Positions 1-7,816 of a DNA stretch of 64,000 nucleotides are shown one piece after another. Position numbers and translations under genes: made by a program. Below the pieces are notes generated by a model that worked only from the letters and a program-made list of their open reading frames with translations, ran no database searches and was not told where the DNA came from. This DNA is from Limoniibacter endophyticus. Its GTDB lineage: Bacteria > Pseudomonadota > Alphaproteobacteria > Rhizobiales > Rhizobiaceae. Position 1 is the first letter of the stretch. Every line of letters begins with the position of its first letter. The stretch lies in assembly GCF_014652835.1 (NCBI RefSeq), contig NZ_BMZO01000006.1, positions 62,001 through 126,000 on the forward strand, read 5' to 3'.

Positions 1-638
1 ACACCCCACCAGAAATATTGTGCCTGCGGACAGCAAACCCCCTTTGAGAGGCCGGTCGTTCCGGAGGTATAGAGGATCGCCACAGTGTCGCCGGGCTGGC
101 TTTGATGAGGATCGGCAGCTTCATTGCCAAGCACGAATGGTGCGACCTGGAGGTCTGGCAAGGTCACCGAACGCCCATTGCCGATGAGCCAGACTTTTTC
201 CAGAGCCAGTCCTGCCCGATCCAAGGGTTCCAGGACATGCACAAGATCGGCCTCTATGGCGATGAGTCTGGCACCGCAATTATCGAGAATATGCCGGAGC
301 TGTGCGCCGCGCGAGGCAACATTGATCGGCACGGCGATCACTCCTGCCCAGGCGCAGCCGAGATAAAGCTGCAAGAATTCCACGCGGTTGGAGCATAGTA
401 GCGCAACGCGGTCGCCAGGGCGGACGCCTGCCTGGTGCAGCGCTGCGGCACTCCGTGCAGCAATCGCACAGGCTTCTCTATAACTGATGGTATGGTCATC
501 AAAGGTCAGGAGTGTTCGGTCCCCGAACAATAGAGCCTGCCGCTGAAGCATGACCGGCAAAGTGCGCTGCGGGGGTGGAAATGCCGAAATCAGCTTGGAA
601 TCAAGCGCTTTGCCCTCGTTCATCGATGAAAAATTCAT
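1..638 (-). CDS. AMP-dependent acyl-CoA synthetase/ligase, 3' part outside window
   Basis: About 212 N-terminal residues of an ANL-superfamily enzyme, which activates a carboxylic acid with ATP to an acyl-adenylate and then a CoA thioester. The core P-loop-like motif TSGTTGLSKG is at residues 191-200, preceded by the usual N-terminal half (GVRPGDRVALLCSNRVEF, residues 71-88). The ATG at 638 has GAGG about 7 bases upstream. The gene runs off the left edge, so the C-terminal lid domain and substrate pocket are not visible. It is divergent from a LysR gene. The neighbours (cyclase-family hydrolase, IorAB, aromatic-acid-type MFS) suggest an aromatic or aryl-acetic acid substrate, which is inference. 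Carnitine/crotonobetaine-type ligases look similar at this end and cannot be excluded. Confidence 0.85.
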   Translation of the reverse strand, partial: MNFSSMNEGKALDSKLISAFPPPQRTLPVMLQRQALLFGDRTLLTFDDHTISYREACAIAARSAAALHQAGVRPGDRVALLCSNRVEFLQLYLGCAWAGVIAVPINVASRGAQLRHILDNCGARLIAIEADLVHVLEPLDRAGLALEKVWLIGNGRSVTLPDLQVAPFVLGNEAADPHQSQPGDTVAILYTSGTTGLSKGVCCPQAQYFWWG

Positions 639-819
639 TCTGCTGCCTCTTCATGGAAGGCAGTTTTCCTTTCATTCGGCCGCATTGGTGCGCGAAGGCG
701 TATCATGCGAAATTCCCCGTTTATATCCTTTTCCCGGGACGATAGGACCGAAAGAAAGGGCCGGCAAACAACTATGGCGCCACTTGCTATAGCTTTTGGT
801 TATGGGCAGGATGGTCGCC

Positions 820-1734
820 ATGGCTCTCGAGATCAGACAGTTAAGACACTTCAGCGCGGTGGCGCATCTTGCAAGTTTCAGCGCGGCCGCGAAGGAGTTG
901 AACCTGACACAGCCGGCCCTGAGCAAAAGTGTGCGGATGCTGGAGGAAAGTATCGGCGTCACGCTCTTTGAGCGCGGGCCAAGCGGCGTGACGTTGACGA
1001 TTTTTGGCGAGCGGCTGAAAAATTATGCCGATCTCATGCTGACGCTTTCGAGCGAGGCTATCGACGAAATCGACGCCTTGCGCGGGGTCAGGCGCGGCTC
1101 GCTACGAATCGGTTGTGTGGCAGCGGTGCTGCGGGCCGTGATGCCCAATGCGGTGACCAGCTTTCTTGAAAGGCATCCAGGTGTCGACATTGTGGTGAGC
1201 GAGGGGCTCAATGATACGCTGCTCGACCTGCTGCATGGCGGGCGTCTCGATCTGGCTGTGACGCTGCGCCCTTCAGGCGCGCTCAATCCCGACCTCGAAT
1301 ATGTTAATCTGCTGGAAGAACCGCTGCTGCTCGTCTGCGGTCAAAATCACCCGCTGGCAGGCGAGACGAGAGTTTCGCTCTCTCACCTCGTCCCCTATGG
1401 CTGGGTCGTGCCGCCACGCCCTGATCCTGATCGGTTGAGACTGGATGCGCTTTTCGTCAATGGAGGTCTTCCAAAGCCGCGCATGGCGGTGGAAACAACG
1501 TCCGTCGTCTTTCAGTCGGCGATGTTGAATGCGACCGATAATCTCAGTTACCTGACGCAATCCAGCCTCCACGCGCAAAAACATGCGGGTGCTGAGCTCT
1601 CCGCATTGCCGCTGGATGTGCCGACGTGGATGCGGACGACATGCGCCACCTATCGCCGTCAAAGCGTTGCACGGCCCACTGTCAATGCCTTCCTCCGTCA
1701 CTGTGCCGAAATTTGCGCGAAGATGACGGCTTGA
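820..1734 (+). CDS. LysR-family transcriptional regulator
   Basis: A 304-residue LysR regulator. It has an N-terminal winged HTH (LRHFSAVAHLASFSAAAKEL, followed by LTQPALSKSVRMLEE) and a periplasmic-binding-protein-like effector domain starting near RRGSLRIGCV. In-frame ATG codons also exist at 802 and 811. I chose 820 because GCAGGA lies about 9 bases upstream and the protein then begins MALEIRQLRHF, as LysR proteins usually do. It is divergent from the acyl-CoA ligase and upstream of the cyclase/flavoprotein/MarR genes, so it probably controls one or both. The 181-bp divergent gap (639-819) should hold the operator, but I could not pick out a convincing T-N11-A site. Confidence 0.9.
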   Translation: MALEIRQLRHFSAVAHLASFSAAAKELNLTQPALSKSVRMLEESIGVTLFERGPSGVTLTIFGERLKNYADLMLTLSSEAIDEIDALRGVRRGSLRIGCVAAVLRAVMPNAVTSFLERHPGVDIVVSEGLNDTLLDLLHGGRLDLAVTLRPSGALNPDLEYVNLLEEPLLLVCGQNHPLAGETRVSLSHLVPYGWVVPPRPDPDRLRLDALFVNGGLPKPRMAVETTSVVFQSAMLNATDNLSYLTQSSLHAQKHAGAELSALPLDVPTWMRTTCATYRRQSVARPTVNAFLRHCAEICAKMTA

Positions 1735-1908
1735 GAAGAGGGAAGCATTCGTTCGCATAGAGGACGCAACCATATCTCCGCCTGTTTTTGAGAGGTTTCG
1801 GGATAAAAGTTGCATTCTCATATTTTTATTTCTAGCATTCTTCCAGGTCTTGCGCAGACGGAGAGGAACCGTGAACGTAAGACGAAAGCAACGTTCAGGG
1901 GAATTTCC

Positions 1909-2697
1909 ATGACATCCGCAAATGCGCTCGCAAATCTTGCCTCAGCCCTTGTTTCCGGTTCGGTGAAGGTGGTTGATCTTTCCGCATCGCTTGGTCCGGA
2001 CACGCCGGTATTGTACCTGCCGCCGCAGTTCGGCAAGAACACACCGAAGGTCAAGGTTCACACCATTTCCGAGTATGATGAGAATGGTCCCTTCTGGGCC
2101 TGGAACTGGTTGGAACTGGGCGAACATACCGGAACGCATTTCGACGCGCCGAGCCACTGGATTACGGGCAAGGACAATCCGCAGAACACTACGGATACCA
2201 TTCCGCCACAAAACTTTGTTGCGCCCGTCAATGTCATCGACCGTTCGAGCGAGGCGACTGCCGATCCGGATTATCTCCTTACTGTCGAAAGCATCAAGGA
2301 ATGGGAAGCGCAGAACGGCGAGATAGAAGCGGGAAGCTGGGTTTTGCTTCGCTCCGATTGGTATAAGCGCAATGGCTCGACTGAAACTTTTTTGAACGCT
2401 GACGAGAATGGACCGCATTCGCCCGGGCCAACGGCAGAAGCCATCGAATATCTGCTGACCAAAGGAATTATTGGCTGGGGCACGGAAACGGTGGGTACGG
2501 ACGCCGGCGCTGCCGGCGGCATGACCCCCCCTTTCCCCGCGCATAACCTGATGCACAAGGCAAATAAATACGGCCTCGCCAGCTTGTGTAATCTCGATCA
2601 GCTTCCGGCCAAGGGAGCTGTCCTGATTGCCGCGCCACTCAAATTCGTCAAGGGAACTGGTTCCCCGGTCCGTGCGATGGCTCTGGTGCCTGCCTGA
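1909..2697 (+). CDS. Cyclase-family metal-dependent hydrolase (kynurenine formamidase / isatin hydrolase-like)
   Basis: A 262-residue protein of the cyclase family (Pfam PF04199). It carries the metal-binding signature HTGTHFDAPSHW, in which the His, His and Asp bind the metal. Family members hydrolyse N-formylkynurenine (KynB) or isatin, or act on other cyclic amides and lactones. The start at 1909 is chosen for AGGGG about 8 bases upstream; a longer reading frame begins at 1810 without such a site. It is the first gene of a probable operon with the flavoprotein (67 bp gap) and MarR (18 bp gap). There is no tryptophan dioxygenase in the window, so KynB is not the default reading. Isatin hydrolase is attractive next to indolepyruvate oxidoreductase but unproven. 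Confidence 0.8.
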   Translation: MTSANALANLASALVSGSVKVVDLSASLGPDTPVLYLPPQFGKNTPKVKVHTISEYDENGPFWAWNWLELGEHTGTHFDAPSHWITGKDNPQNTTDTIPPQNFVAPVNVIDRSSEATADPDYLLTVESIKEWEAQNGEIEAGSWVLLRSDWYKRNGSTETFLNADENGPHSPGPTAEAIEYLLTKGIIGWGTETVGTDAGAAGGMTPPFPAHNLMHKANKYGLASLCNLDQLPAKGAVLIAAPLKFVKGTGSPVRAMALVPA

Positions 2698-2764
2698 CCT
2701 CCTTTCCGCTGAGCGAAAATAGCGATGGCGCGGAGGCGGCATCGCCCTCATCAGGGGAAAAGCG

Positions 2765-4354
2765 ATGGCGAGCTTCGATTATGTGATTATCGGCAGCGGC
2801 ATCAATGCGCTTGTTGCGGCGGCCACGTTGGGCAAGAAGGGGCATAAAGTTCTTGTCCTTGAGCGCAATTCGACAGCGGGCGGATGCCTGCTGACGGAGG
2901 AGATGACCGATCCGGGCTTCGTCCACGACGTTATGGCCACGACGATGGTTCTCTTTCTGACGTCGCCCGCTTATGCGCATCTGGCTGATGATCTCGCCGC
3001 CAGAGGACTTGAATTCGCCCATTGCCCAACGCCGACAGGAGTCCTGAGACCTGACGGTTCCCATATTATCTTCACGAAAACCAGAAGCAGCAATGTCGAT
3101 CGTTTCGACGCGCATGCAGATGGCGATGGTGCCGCCTTTGCAGAGGCAATGGCGGAGATGGAAAGGGATGCTCCTCTTGTCTTTTCTCTGCTCGGTGGGC
3201 GGTTATGGTCTGCGGCAACGGCCAAGACCATCGCAAGAGAAGTCTTCAGACGCGGCCCCCGCGGTCTTGCATCCTTCATAGGCAAGGCCCTTTCGCCCGC
3301 CCGTGGCTATCTGGAGACGGCCTATAGTTCGCCCACCACACAGGCGCTCTGGGCGCCATGGGTTCTTCACTGCGGCTTGAACCCGGAAAGCGCTTATTCC
3401 GCGCAAATGCTCAAGGTCATAGCTTTCGCCATCGAGCAGGCAGGTTGTCCGATCGTCAAAGGCGGCGCGCGAAATCTTGTTGCTGCCTTTGAGAGACTGA
3501 TCCGCGATATGGGTGGCGAAATCCGGACCGGGAGCGATGTCGTTTCCATTTTGGCGGGGACAGGAAGAAAAGCAGCAGGCGTGTCCCTGCGTAATGGAAC
3601 GCGTGTCTTCGCGCGTCGTGGTGTCATCGCCAGCACTACGCCGAACGCATTGTACGGCGATCTTCTCAAAGACTGGCCGGAGGCGCAGGCGCCCGAGATT
3701 GTCAAGGAGCTCAAGTCGTATCGATATGGAAAGGGCAATATGCAGATGCATTATGCCTTGTCGCGTCCGCCCGTCTGGAAATCGGGGGAGGCTTTGGCAA
3801 ATGTCGCGCTCCTGCACCTTTCAGACGGAATAGATGCCGTTTCCCGTGCCTGCAACGAGGCAGAGCGCGGTCTTTTGCCTGCAGAGCCCACGATTTGTGT
3901 CGGACAGCCGGTCTCATTCGATTCGACAAGGGCGCCCGAAGGCAAAGCTATTCTATGGCTGCAGATGCCGGAAATGCCGCGGCACGTGAAAGGTGATGCG
4001 GCAGGGGAAATTGAATTGTTGCCGGAGGACGGCTGGACGCCGGATCTCCGCGAAGCCTATGCGGATCGCGTCCACGCCATACTTTCGCGCCATATAGATA
4101 ATTTCGACGAGATCGTCCTTGCCCGTAAGACCTACTCTCCTTCCGACCTGAACGCGCTCAATATCAATCTGCTGGGCGGCGACCCCTATGGCGGGTCCAG
4201 CGTACTCGACCAGTTTTTCTTGTGGCGGCCGTTCAAGTCCTCGATTAATCATCGCACCAGGATTGCGAAATTATATCACATTGGTGCCTCGACCCATCCG
4301 GGGCCGGGACTGGGCGGAGGATCGGGTTTTCTTCTTGCCTCTGGTTTAAGATAG
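2765..4354 (+). CDS. Phytoene-dehydrogenase-like FAD-dependent oxidoreductase
   Basis: A 529-residue flavoprotein of the CrtI/phytoene desaturase-like group (COG1233). The N-terminal dinucleotide-binding motif IGSGINALVAAATLGKKG is followed by VLVLE and TAGG. The C-terminus has the matching FAD motif (GASTHPGPGLGGGSGF). There is no signal peptide or clear membrane helix. Start ATG at 2765 has GGGGAAAA upstream. No carotenoid genes are nearby, so a carotenoid role is unlikely; such enzymes also oxidise or isomerise diverse small organic substrates. The position between a cyclase-family hydrolase and MarR suggests a step in the same catabolic route. Confidence 0.85.
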   Translation: MASFDYVIIGSGINALVAAATLGKKGHKVLVLERNSTAGGCLLTEEMTDPGFVHDVMATTMVLFLTSPAYAHLADDLAARGLEFAHCPTPTGVLRPDGSHIIFTKTRSSNVDRFDAHADGDGAAFAEAMAEMERDAPLVFSLLGGRLWSAATAKTIAREVFRRGPRGLASFIGKALSPARGYLETAYSSPTTQALWAPWVLHCGLNPESAYSAQMLKVIAFAIEQAGCPIVKGGARNLVAAFERLIRDMGGEIRTGSDVVSILAGTGRKAAGVSLRNGTRVFARRGVIASTTPNALYGDLLKDWPEAQAPEIVKELKSYRYGKGNMQMHYALSRPPVWKSGEALANVALLHLSDGIDAVSRACNEAERGLLPAEPTICVGQPVSFDSTRAPEGKAILWLQMPEMPRHVKGDAAGEIELLPEDGWTPDLREAYADRVHAILSRHIDNFDEIVLARKTYSPSDLNALNINLLGGDPYGGSSVLDQFFLWRPFKSSINHRTRIAKLYHIGASTHPGPGLGGGSGFLLASGLR

Positions 4355-4372
4355 TGAAGAACGGGAGACGTA

Positions 4373-4882
4373 ATGTCGGATCGATTTTCGGGCGTGGTGC
4401 TGCGGCCTGCCAAGGACAGCGAAACACCGGTCCGTCCGACTATGGGCGAGATTGGGCTTAACCACTTTGCACCCTATCTCATGAACCGCGTCATAGCGCG
4501 GTGGAACGCCAATCTGGCAGATGAACTTCGCGCGCAGGACATCACGACCGCCAAGATGCGTGCGTTGGCGGTGTTGAGCGTGTCGTCGTCGATGACTATC
4601 AACGAACTTGCGGTTTTTGCGGTTACTGAACAATCGACCATGAGCCGGACCCTGGATTCGCTTGAAGAGCAGGGTTTCATCCGCAGGGTGCCTCGCGCAG
4701 AAGACATGCGCGTGCGCGACGTGTCTCTCACAGAAGAGGGTCGCGCCGCGTTCGAGCAAGCATGGCCTGTCATGTATGACTCATTTCTGCGTATGTTCGA
4801 TGGCGTCGATGAAGACGAGTATAGAGCTTTCACTGCAACGCTGCACAAAATCCTGCTGAACATTCGCAAACATGCAATTTGA
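4373..4882 (+). CDS. MarR-family transcriptional regulator
   Basis: A 169-residue MarR protein. The winged HTH is visible in the stretch MTINELAVFAVTEQSTMSRT, followed by LEEQGFIRRVPRAEDMR and the wing sequence VRDVSLTEEGRAAFEQA. Proteins of this type are usually repressors released by small aromatic acids. It lies 18 bp after the flavoprotein gene, is probably co-transcribed, and converges with the MFS gene. GGGAG lies about 5 bases before the ATG. It may repress this operon and the IorAB-MFS operon, which is inference. Confidence 0.9.
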   Translation: MSDRFSGVVLRPAKDSETPVRPTMGEIGLNHFAPYLMNRVIARWNANLADELRAQDITTAKMRALAVLSVSSSMTINELAVFAVTEQSTMSRTLDSLEEQGFIRRVPRAEDMRVRDVSLTEEGRAAFEQAWPVMYDSFLRMFDGVDEDEYRAFTATLHKILLNIRKHAI

Positions 4883-4886
4883 AGGA

Positions 4887-4911
4887 GCTGGCCGCGCTTT
4901 TAGCGGCCAGC
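4887..4911. terminator. Bidirectional hairpin between convergent genes
   Basis: A perfect 9-bp inverted repeat (GCTGGCCGC / GCGGCCAGC) with a 7-base loop. It sits in the 36-bp gap between the convergent MarR and MFS genes. There is no long T tract, so its efficiency as an intrinsic terminator is uncertain. Confidence 0.5.
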
Positions 4912-4918
4912 CGGCGCT

Positions 4919-6229
4919 TTAGGCTTTTCGTGGAATAAGTGCAGTTGCGAAGGCTGCAATAAGCGCGATGACGGCGAATATGTAGAAATTCCAATTTGGA
5001 TTAACCTCTAGGCTGGCAATATAGCCACCTAGCAGAGGGCCCAGAAGAGCACCGATGCGCGAAAAGCTGAGTGCCCAACCGGTTCCCGTTGCACGAGCCT
5101 GTGGTGATAGATAGGAGGCTAGGTAGCCGGTCAATATCAGGGATGCGGAGACGGTGCCGAAGCCTGCTACTGCTACCACGAGATAGTTGAACCAGATCGA
5201 ACCCTGGATGGAGAGAGCGGCAATGCCCACCGCACCGAGCAGGTAGGAAAGTGTGACTGTGAGACGCACGCCGAACTTGTCGGCCCATTGCCCGAGAACA
5301 ATACCGCCAATTGCAGACGTAAAGGAAAAGACCGCCAGGAACAGAAGGCTGTTGCCGAGATCGTAGCCTGCGCTACGCATGATCTGCGGCAACCACTGTG
5401 CAAGCCCGTAGACCAGAAGCAGTCCCATGAAAAGCGCGACCCAGAAACAGGCGGTGGCGAAGGCGTTTTCTCTTGAAAAAATTTCACGCAACACAGCGCG
5501 CCAGCTCGGGACTTCCATCTTCTCCGTTGCCTTGGCAGGCACGGTAATACCGAAGCGTTCCGCCGTGGACCGGGCTTTTCCCGTGCGCCTGCGGCGGACG
5601 AGGAAATCCAGAGATTCCGGCAATAGCGCCATCATCACGGGCAGAAGCAGCAACGGAAAGGCGCCGATCAGAACGACCGGCCGCCAGCCATGCTCTTCAA
5701 GCATGCCGCGTCCCACCAGGGCGGAAGCCAGGATACCCAGGGAATAGCCGGAATACATGAGGCCGTAGTTAAAGCTCTTCCTCGACGATGGCGAATACTC
5801 GATCGTTAGGGCAGCTGCTACCGGAATGATCCCGCCGAGGCCAAGGCCGGCGACGAAGCGGCTTATGCCGAAGATTGTGGGAGTTGGCGCAGATGCCGCA
5901 ATCACCATGCAGATACCGAAAAGCGCGAGGCAGAAGAGAAACATCGGTTTTCTGCCATAGAGATCGCTCAGCGTTCCTATCGCGATGCCGCCGAGTAACA
6001 TGCCGAAGACGGTATAGGCACCGAATGCGCCAAGCTGCATGGGAGTAAGCGACCAGTTCTCATAAGTGCTGAGCGACGGCAATACGGCACCCAGCACCCC
6101 AACATCATACCCCTCGGCAAAAATCGCCAGCCAGCAGAGAAAAACGACGATCAGACTTTTCTTGTGTGAAACTTCCGTCGTCTGTGTTTCGGGAGCAGCC
6201 ATGCTCCTCCCATGAACTGCATCAGTCAT
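4919..6229 (-). CDS. MFS transporter, aromatic acid:H+ symporter type
   Basis: A 436-residue, 12-helix major facilitator protein. The first helix has GYDVGVLGAVLPSL, resembling the DGxD motif of the aromatic acid/H+ symporter group (PcaK/BenK type), though with Y in place of the first D. The loop 2-3 motif LSDLYGRKPMF and the paired motif GQWADKFGVR are present. Start 6229 is chosen for GGGGA five bases upstream; ATG at 6202 with GGGAGG is an alternative. It follows iorB by 29 bp and is probably co-transcribed, suggesting import of an aryl acid or keto acid that feeds IorAB. Confidence 0.85.
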   Translation of the reverse strand: MTDAVHGRSMAAPETQTTEVSHKKSLIVVFLCWLAIFAEGYDVGVLGAVLPSLSTYENWSLTPMQLGAFGAYTVFGMLLGGIAIGTLSDLYGRKPMFLFCLALFGICMVIAASAPTPTIFGISRFVAGLGLGGIIPVAAALTIEYSPSSRKSFNYGLMYSGYSLGILASALVGRGMLEEHGWRPVVLIGAFPLLLLPVMMALLPESLDFLVRRRRTGKARSTAERFGITVPAKATEKMEVPSWRAVLREIFSRENAFATACFWVALFMGLLLVYGLAQWLPQIMRSAGYDLGNSLLFLAVFSFTSAIGGIVLGQWADKFGVRLTVTLSYLLGAVGIAALSIQGSIWFNYLVVAVAGFGTVSASLILTGYLASYLSPQARATGTGWALSFSRIGALLGPLLGGYIASLEVNPNWNFYIFAVIALIAAFATALIPRKA

Positions 6230-6258
6230 CCCATTCCCCATTAAGACCTTCTAGGATT

Positions 6259-7812
6259 TTACAAGGTCGCTATCGTTTTGATCGCGCCGTCGAGCAATTC
6301 GCCCTTTTCGTCGGCGAGCGCTGCCTGACGCAGCCGGCGCATCCAATCTGCTCCGTCTTCCCGTTGGCGCAACTGCGGCAGGACGCTCATGACGCGGTCG
6401 AACTTGGAAAGACCACGTGAATGCGTATCGGAATAACCCTTCACGAGACGACGATTACCAAGCAGTTCAACGGCGAGATCGTAATTTACAGGAAGTGTGG
6501 CCTTAGCCGCATCGAGCCAGGCCTGCAGGTGCTCCATTTCACGCGCGTGCCGCAATGTCTTGCGGCGAATGCGACGCAAGGATGACATTGCATAAAGTCC
6601 AAAAAACCAGAACAGGGTGCCAGTCCGAACGCGGCGACCCTTGTTGACGATCTTGTCCAGCCGGGCGAAAAGCTTGGGGCGGTTTTCGATCCACTCCCCC
6701 ATGCGCCTTGGCATCGTCCCGCAGATCTCTTCCATGCGTGGGTGCATATATTCCGTCATGTAAAGAATCTGGCCGTCTTTTGCTCCGACTTCCCTTCGTA
6801 CGCGCTCGAAACGGGAGGCGCGGACCTTCAGATCAGCGACGCGCACAACATCGTCATAGGCCATTGCAACAGCCAGATATTTCGCGGCCTGAACTGTGAA
6901 GGGGTAGCCTTTCGCCTCGCCACCATTTTTCTGGTCGCGCGACAATATCTCGCTCATGTGATCCAGATATTCGTCCGCATAAGCAGGATCTTGAAAATCG
7001 GTCAACTTTTTCACGCCAGCAAAAAGCATGGCATGCGCAATCTCGGGAAACGCGGCTATACGCGCCACCAGTGCGTCAAGTACGACATTCCCGGTTATGC
7101 CTGGTAGCGGGTCAAGGCGTTTAAATGGTTCATTGGAAACGCTATCGCGCGGCTTTATCTTCGTACGCTCAAAGGCCGCGTCAAATGCCTTCAAGCTGGC
7201 GGAAACGCCCTTGCCACCTTCTTTGATGGTTTCTTCGTAAGCCGATCGTTCAAAAGGCAAAGTTCCGGAAGCTGCGAGCGCGCCGAACATGGATGCGGAG
7301 ATCACGCTACCATTTTTGACGGCTAGCGTGTCCATGTCGAAAGCGATTGTGTTCCTGGCAGCAAAATCGGTCGCTTGCGTCACTGTCTCCGGGTTGCCGA
7401 TACCATCACCTGGCTTTTCCTTTTCGCCGATGGCGAAGGACCGGTGGGTAGAGGCAATCAGGGTTGTCTTGTCGGGCGTCACCAGGCCGCGAAGGACGGA
7501 ACGTCCAGCTTCCATAAGCTCAGCCGCAAGGACGATATCGACGTCGCCAGGCGAAGGCATCAGGGACAGTACCGGCTGGGCACCATCCTTTTCAGGTAAC
7601 ATTTCGATATAATAGATAGTAGCGCCCGTGCGCTGCGCGACGCCCGGTACAGACGTAGATTGCGCAATCCAACCGCTGCGTTCGGCGACGGCAACGATCC
7701 AGTCTGCCAGCACACCGCCACCCTGCCCGCCCATGGCGAGAATGGCGAGGCTGAGGGGTTTGTCCGTGGAGAGCCGCTGATGGGCGGCAATCTGCGTATG
7801 TTTCAAGGTCAT
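6259..7812 (-). CDS. iorB: Indolepyruvate ferredoxin oxidoreductase, beta subunit
   Basis: A 517-residue IorB-type gamma-domain protein. The glycine-rich motif MGGQGGGVLADWI starts near residue 28 and is followed by SVPGVAQRTGATIYYIEM, characteristic of 2-oxoacid:ferredoxin oxidoreductase gamma domains. The long C-terminal region (after about residue 200) is the extra domain of the proteobacterial long form. It pairs with IorA, four bases upstream, to convert aryl-2-oxoacids, CoA and oxidised ferredoxin to aryl-acetyl-CoA, CO2 and reduced ferredoxin in the cytoplasm. Start 7812 has TGAGGAC directly before the ATG; a longer frame would overlap iorA. Confidence 0.9.
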   Translation of the reverse strand: MTLKHTQIAAHQRLSTDKPLSLAILAMGGQGGGVLADWIVAVAERSGWIAQSTSVPGVAQRTGATIYYIEMLPEKDGAQPVLSLMPSPGDVDIVLAAELMEAGRSVLRGLVTPDKTTLIASTHRSFAIGEKEKPGDGIGNPETVTQATDFAARNTIAFDMDTLAVKNGSVISASMFGALAASGTLPFERSAYEETIKEGGKGVSASLKAFDAAFERTKIKPRDSVSNEPFKRLDPLPGITGNVVLDALVARIAAFPEIAHAMLFAGVKKLTDFQDPAYADEYLDHMSEILSRDQKNGGEAKGYPFTVQAAKYLAVAMAYDDVVRVADLKVRASRFERVRREVGAKDGQILYMTEYMHPRMEEICGTMPRRMGEWIENRPKLFARLDKIVNKGRRVRTGTLFWFFGLYAMSSLRRIRRKTLRHAREMEHLQAWLDAAKATLPVNYDLAVELLGNRRLVKGYSDTHSRGLSKFDRVMSVLPQLRQREDGADWMRRLRQAALADEKGELLDGAIKTIATL

Positions 7813-7816
7813 GTCC

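Noticed and set aside
1865-1895. GGAAC ... CGTT upstream of the cyclase-family gene
   Set aside because: The spacer is 22 bases, outside the 16-17 range for EcfG promoters.
1942-2751. Open frame antisense to the cyclase-family gene
   Set aside because: The plus strand has a clear metal-binding motif and ribosome-binding site; the antisense product looks like a shadow.
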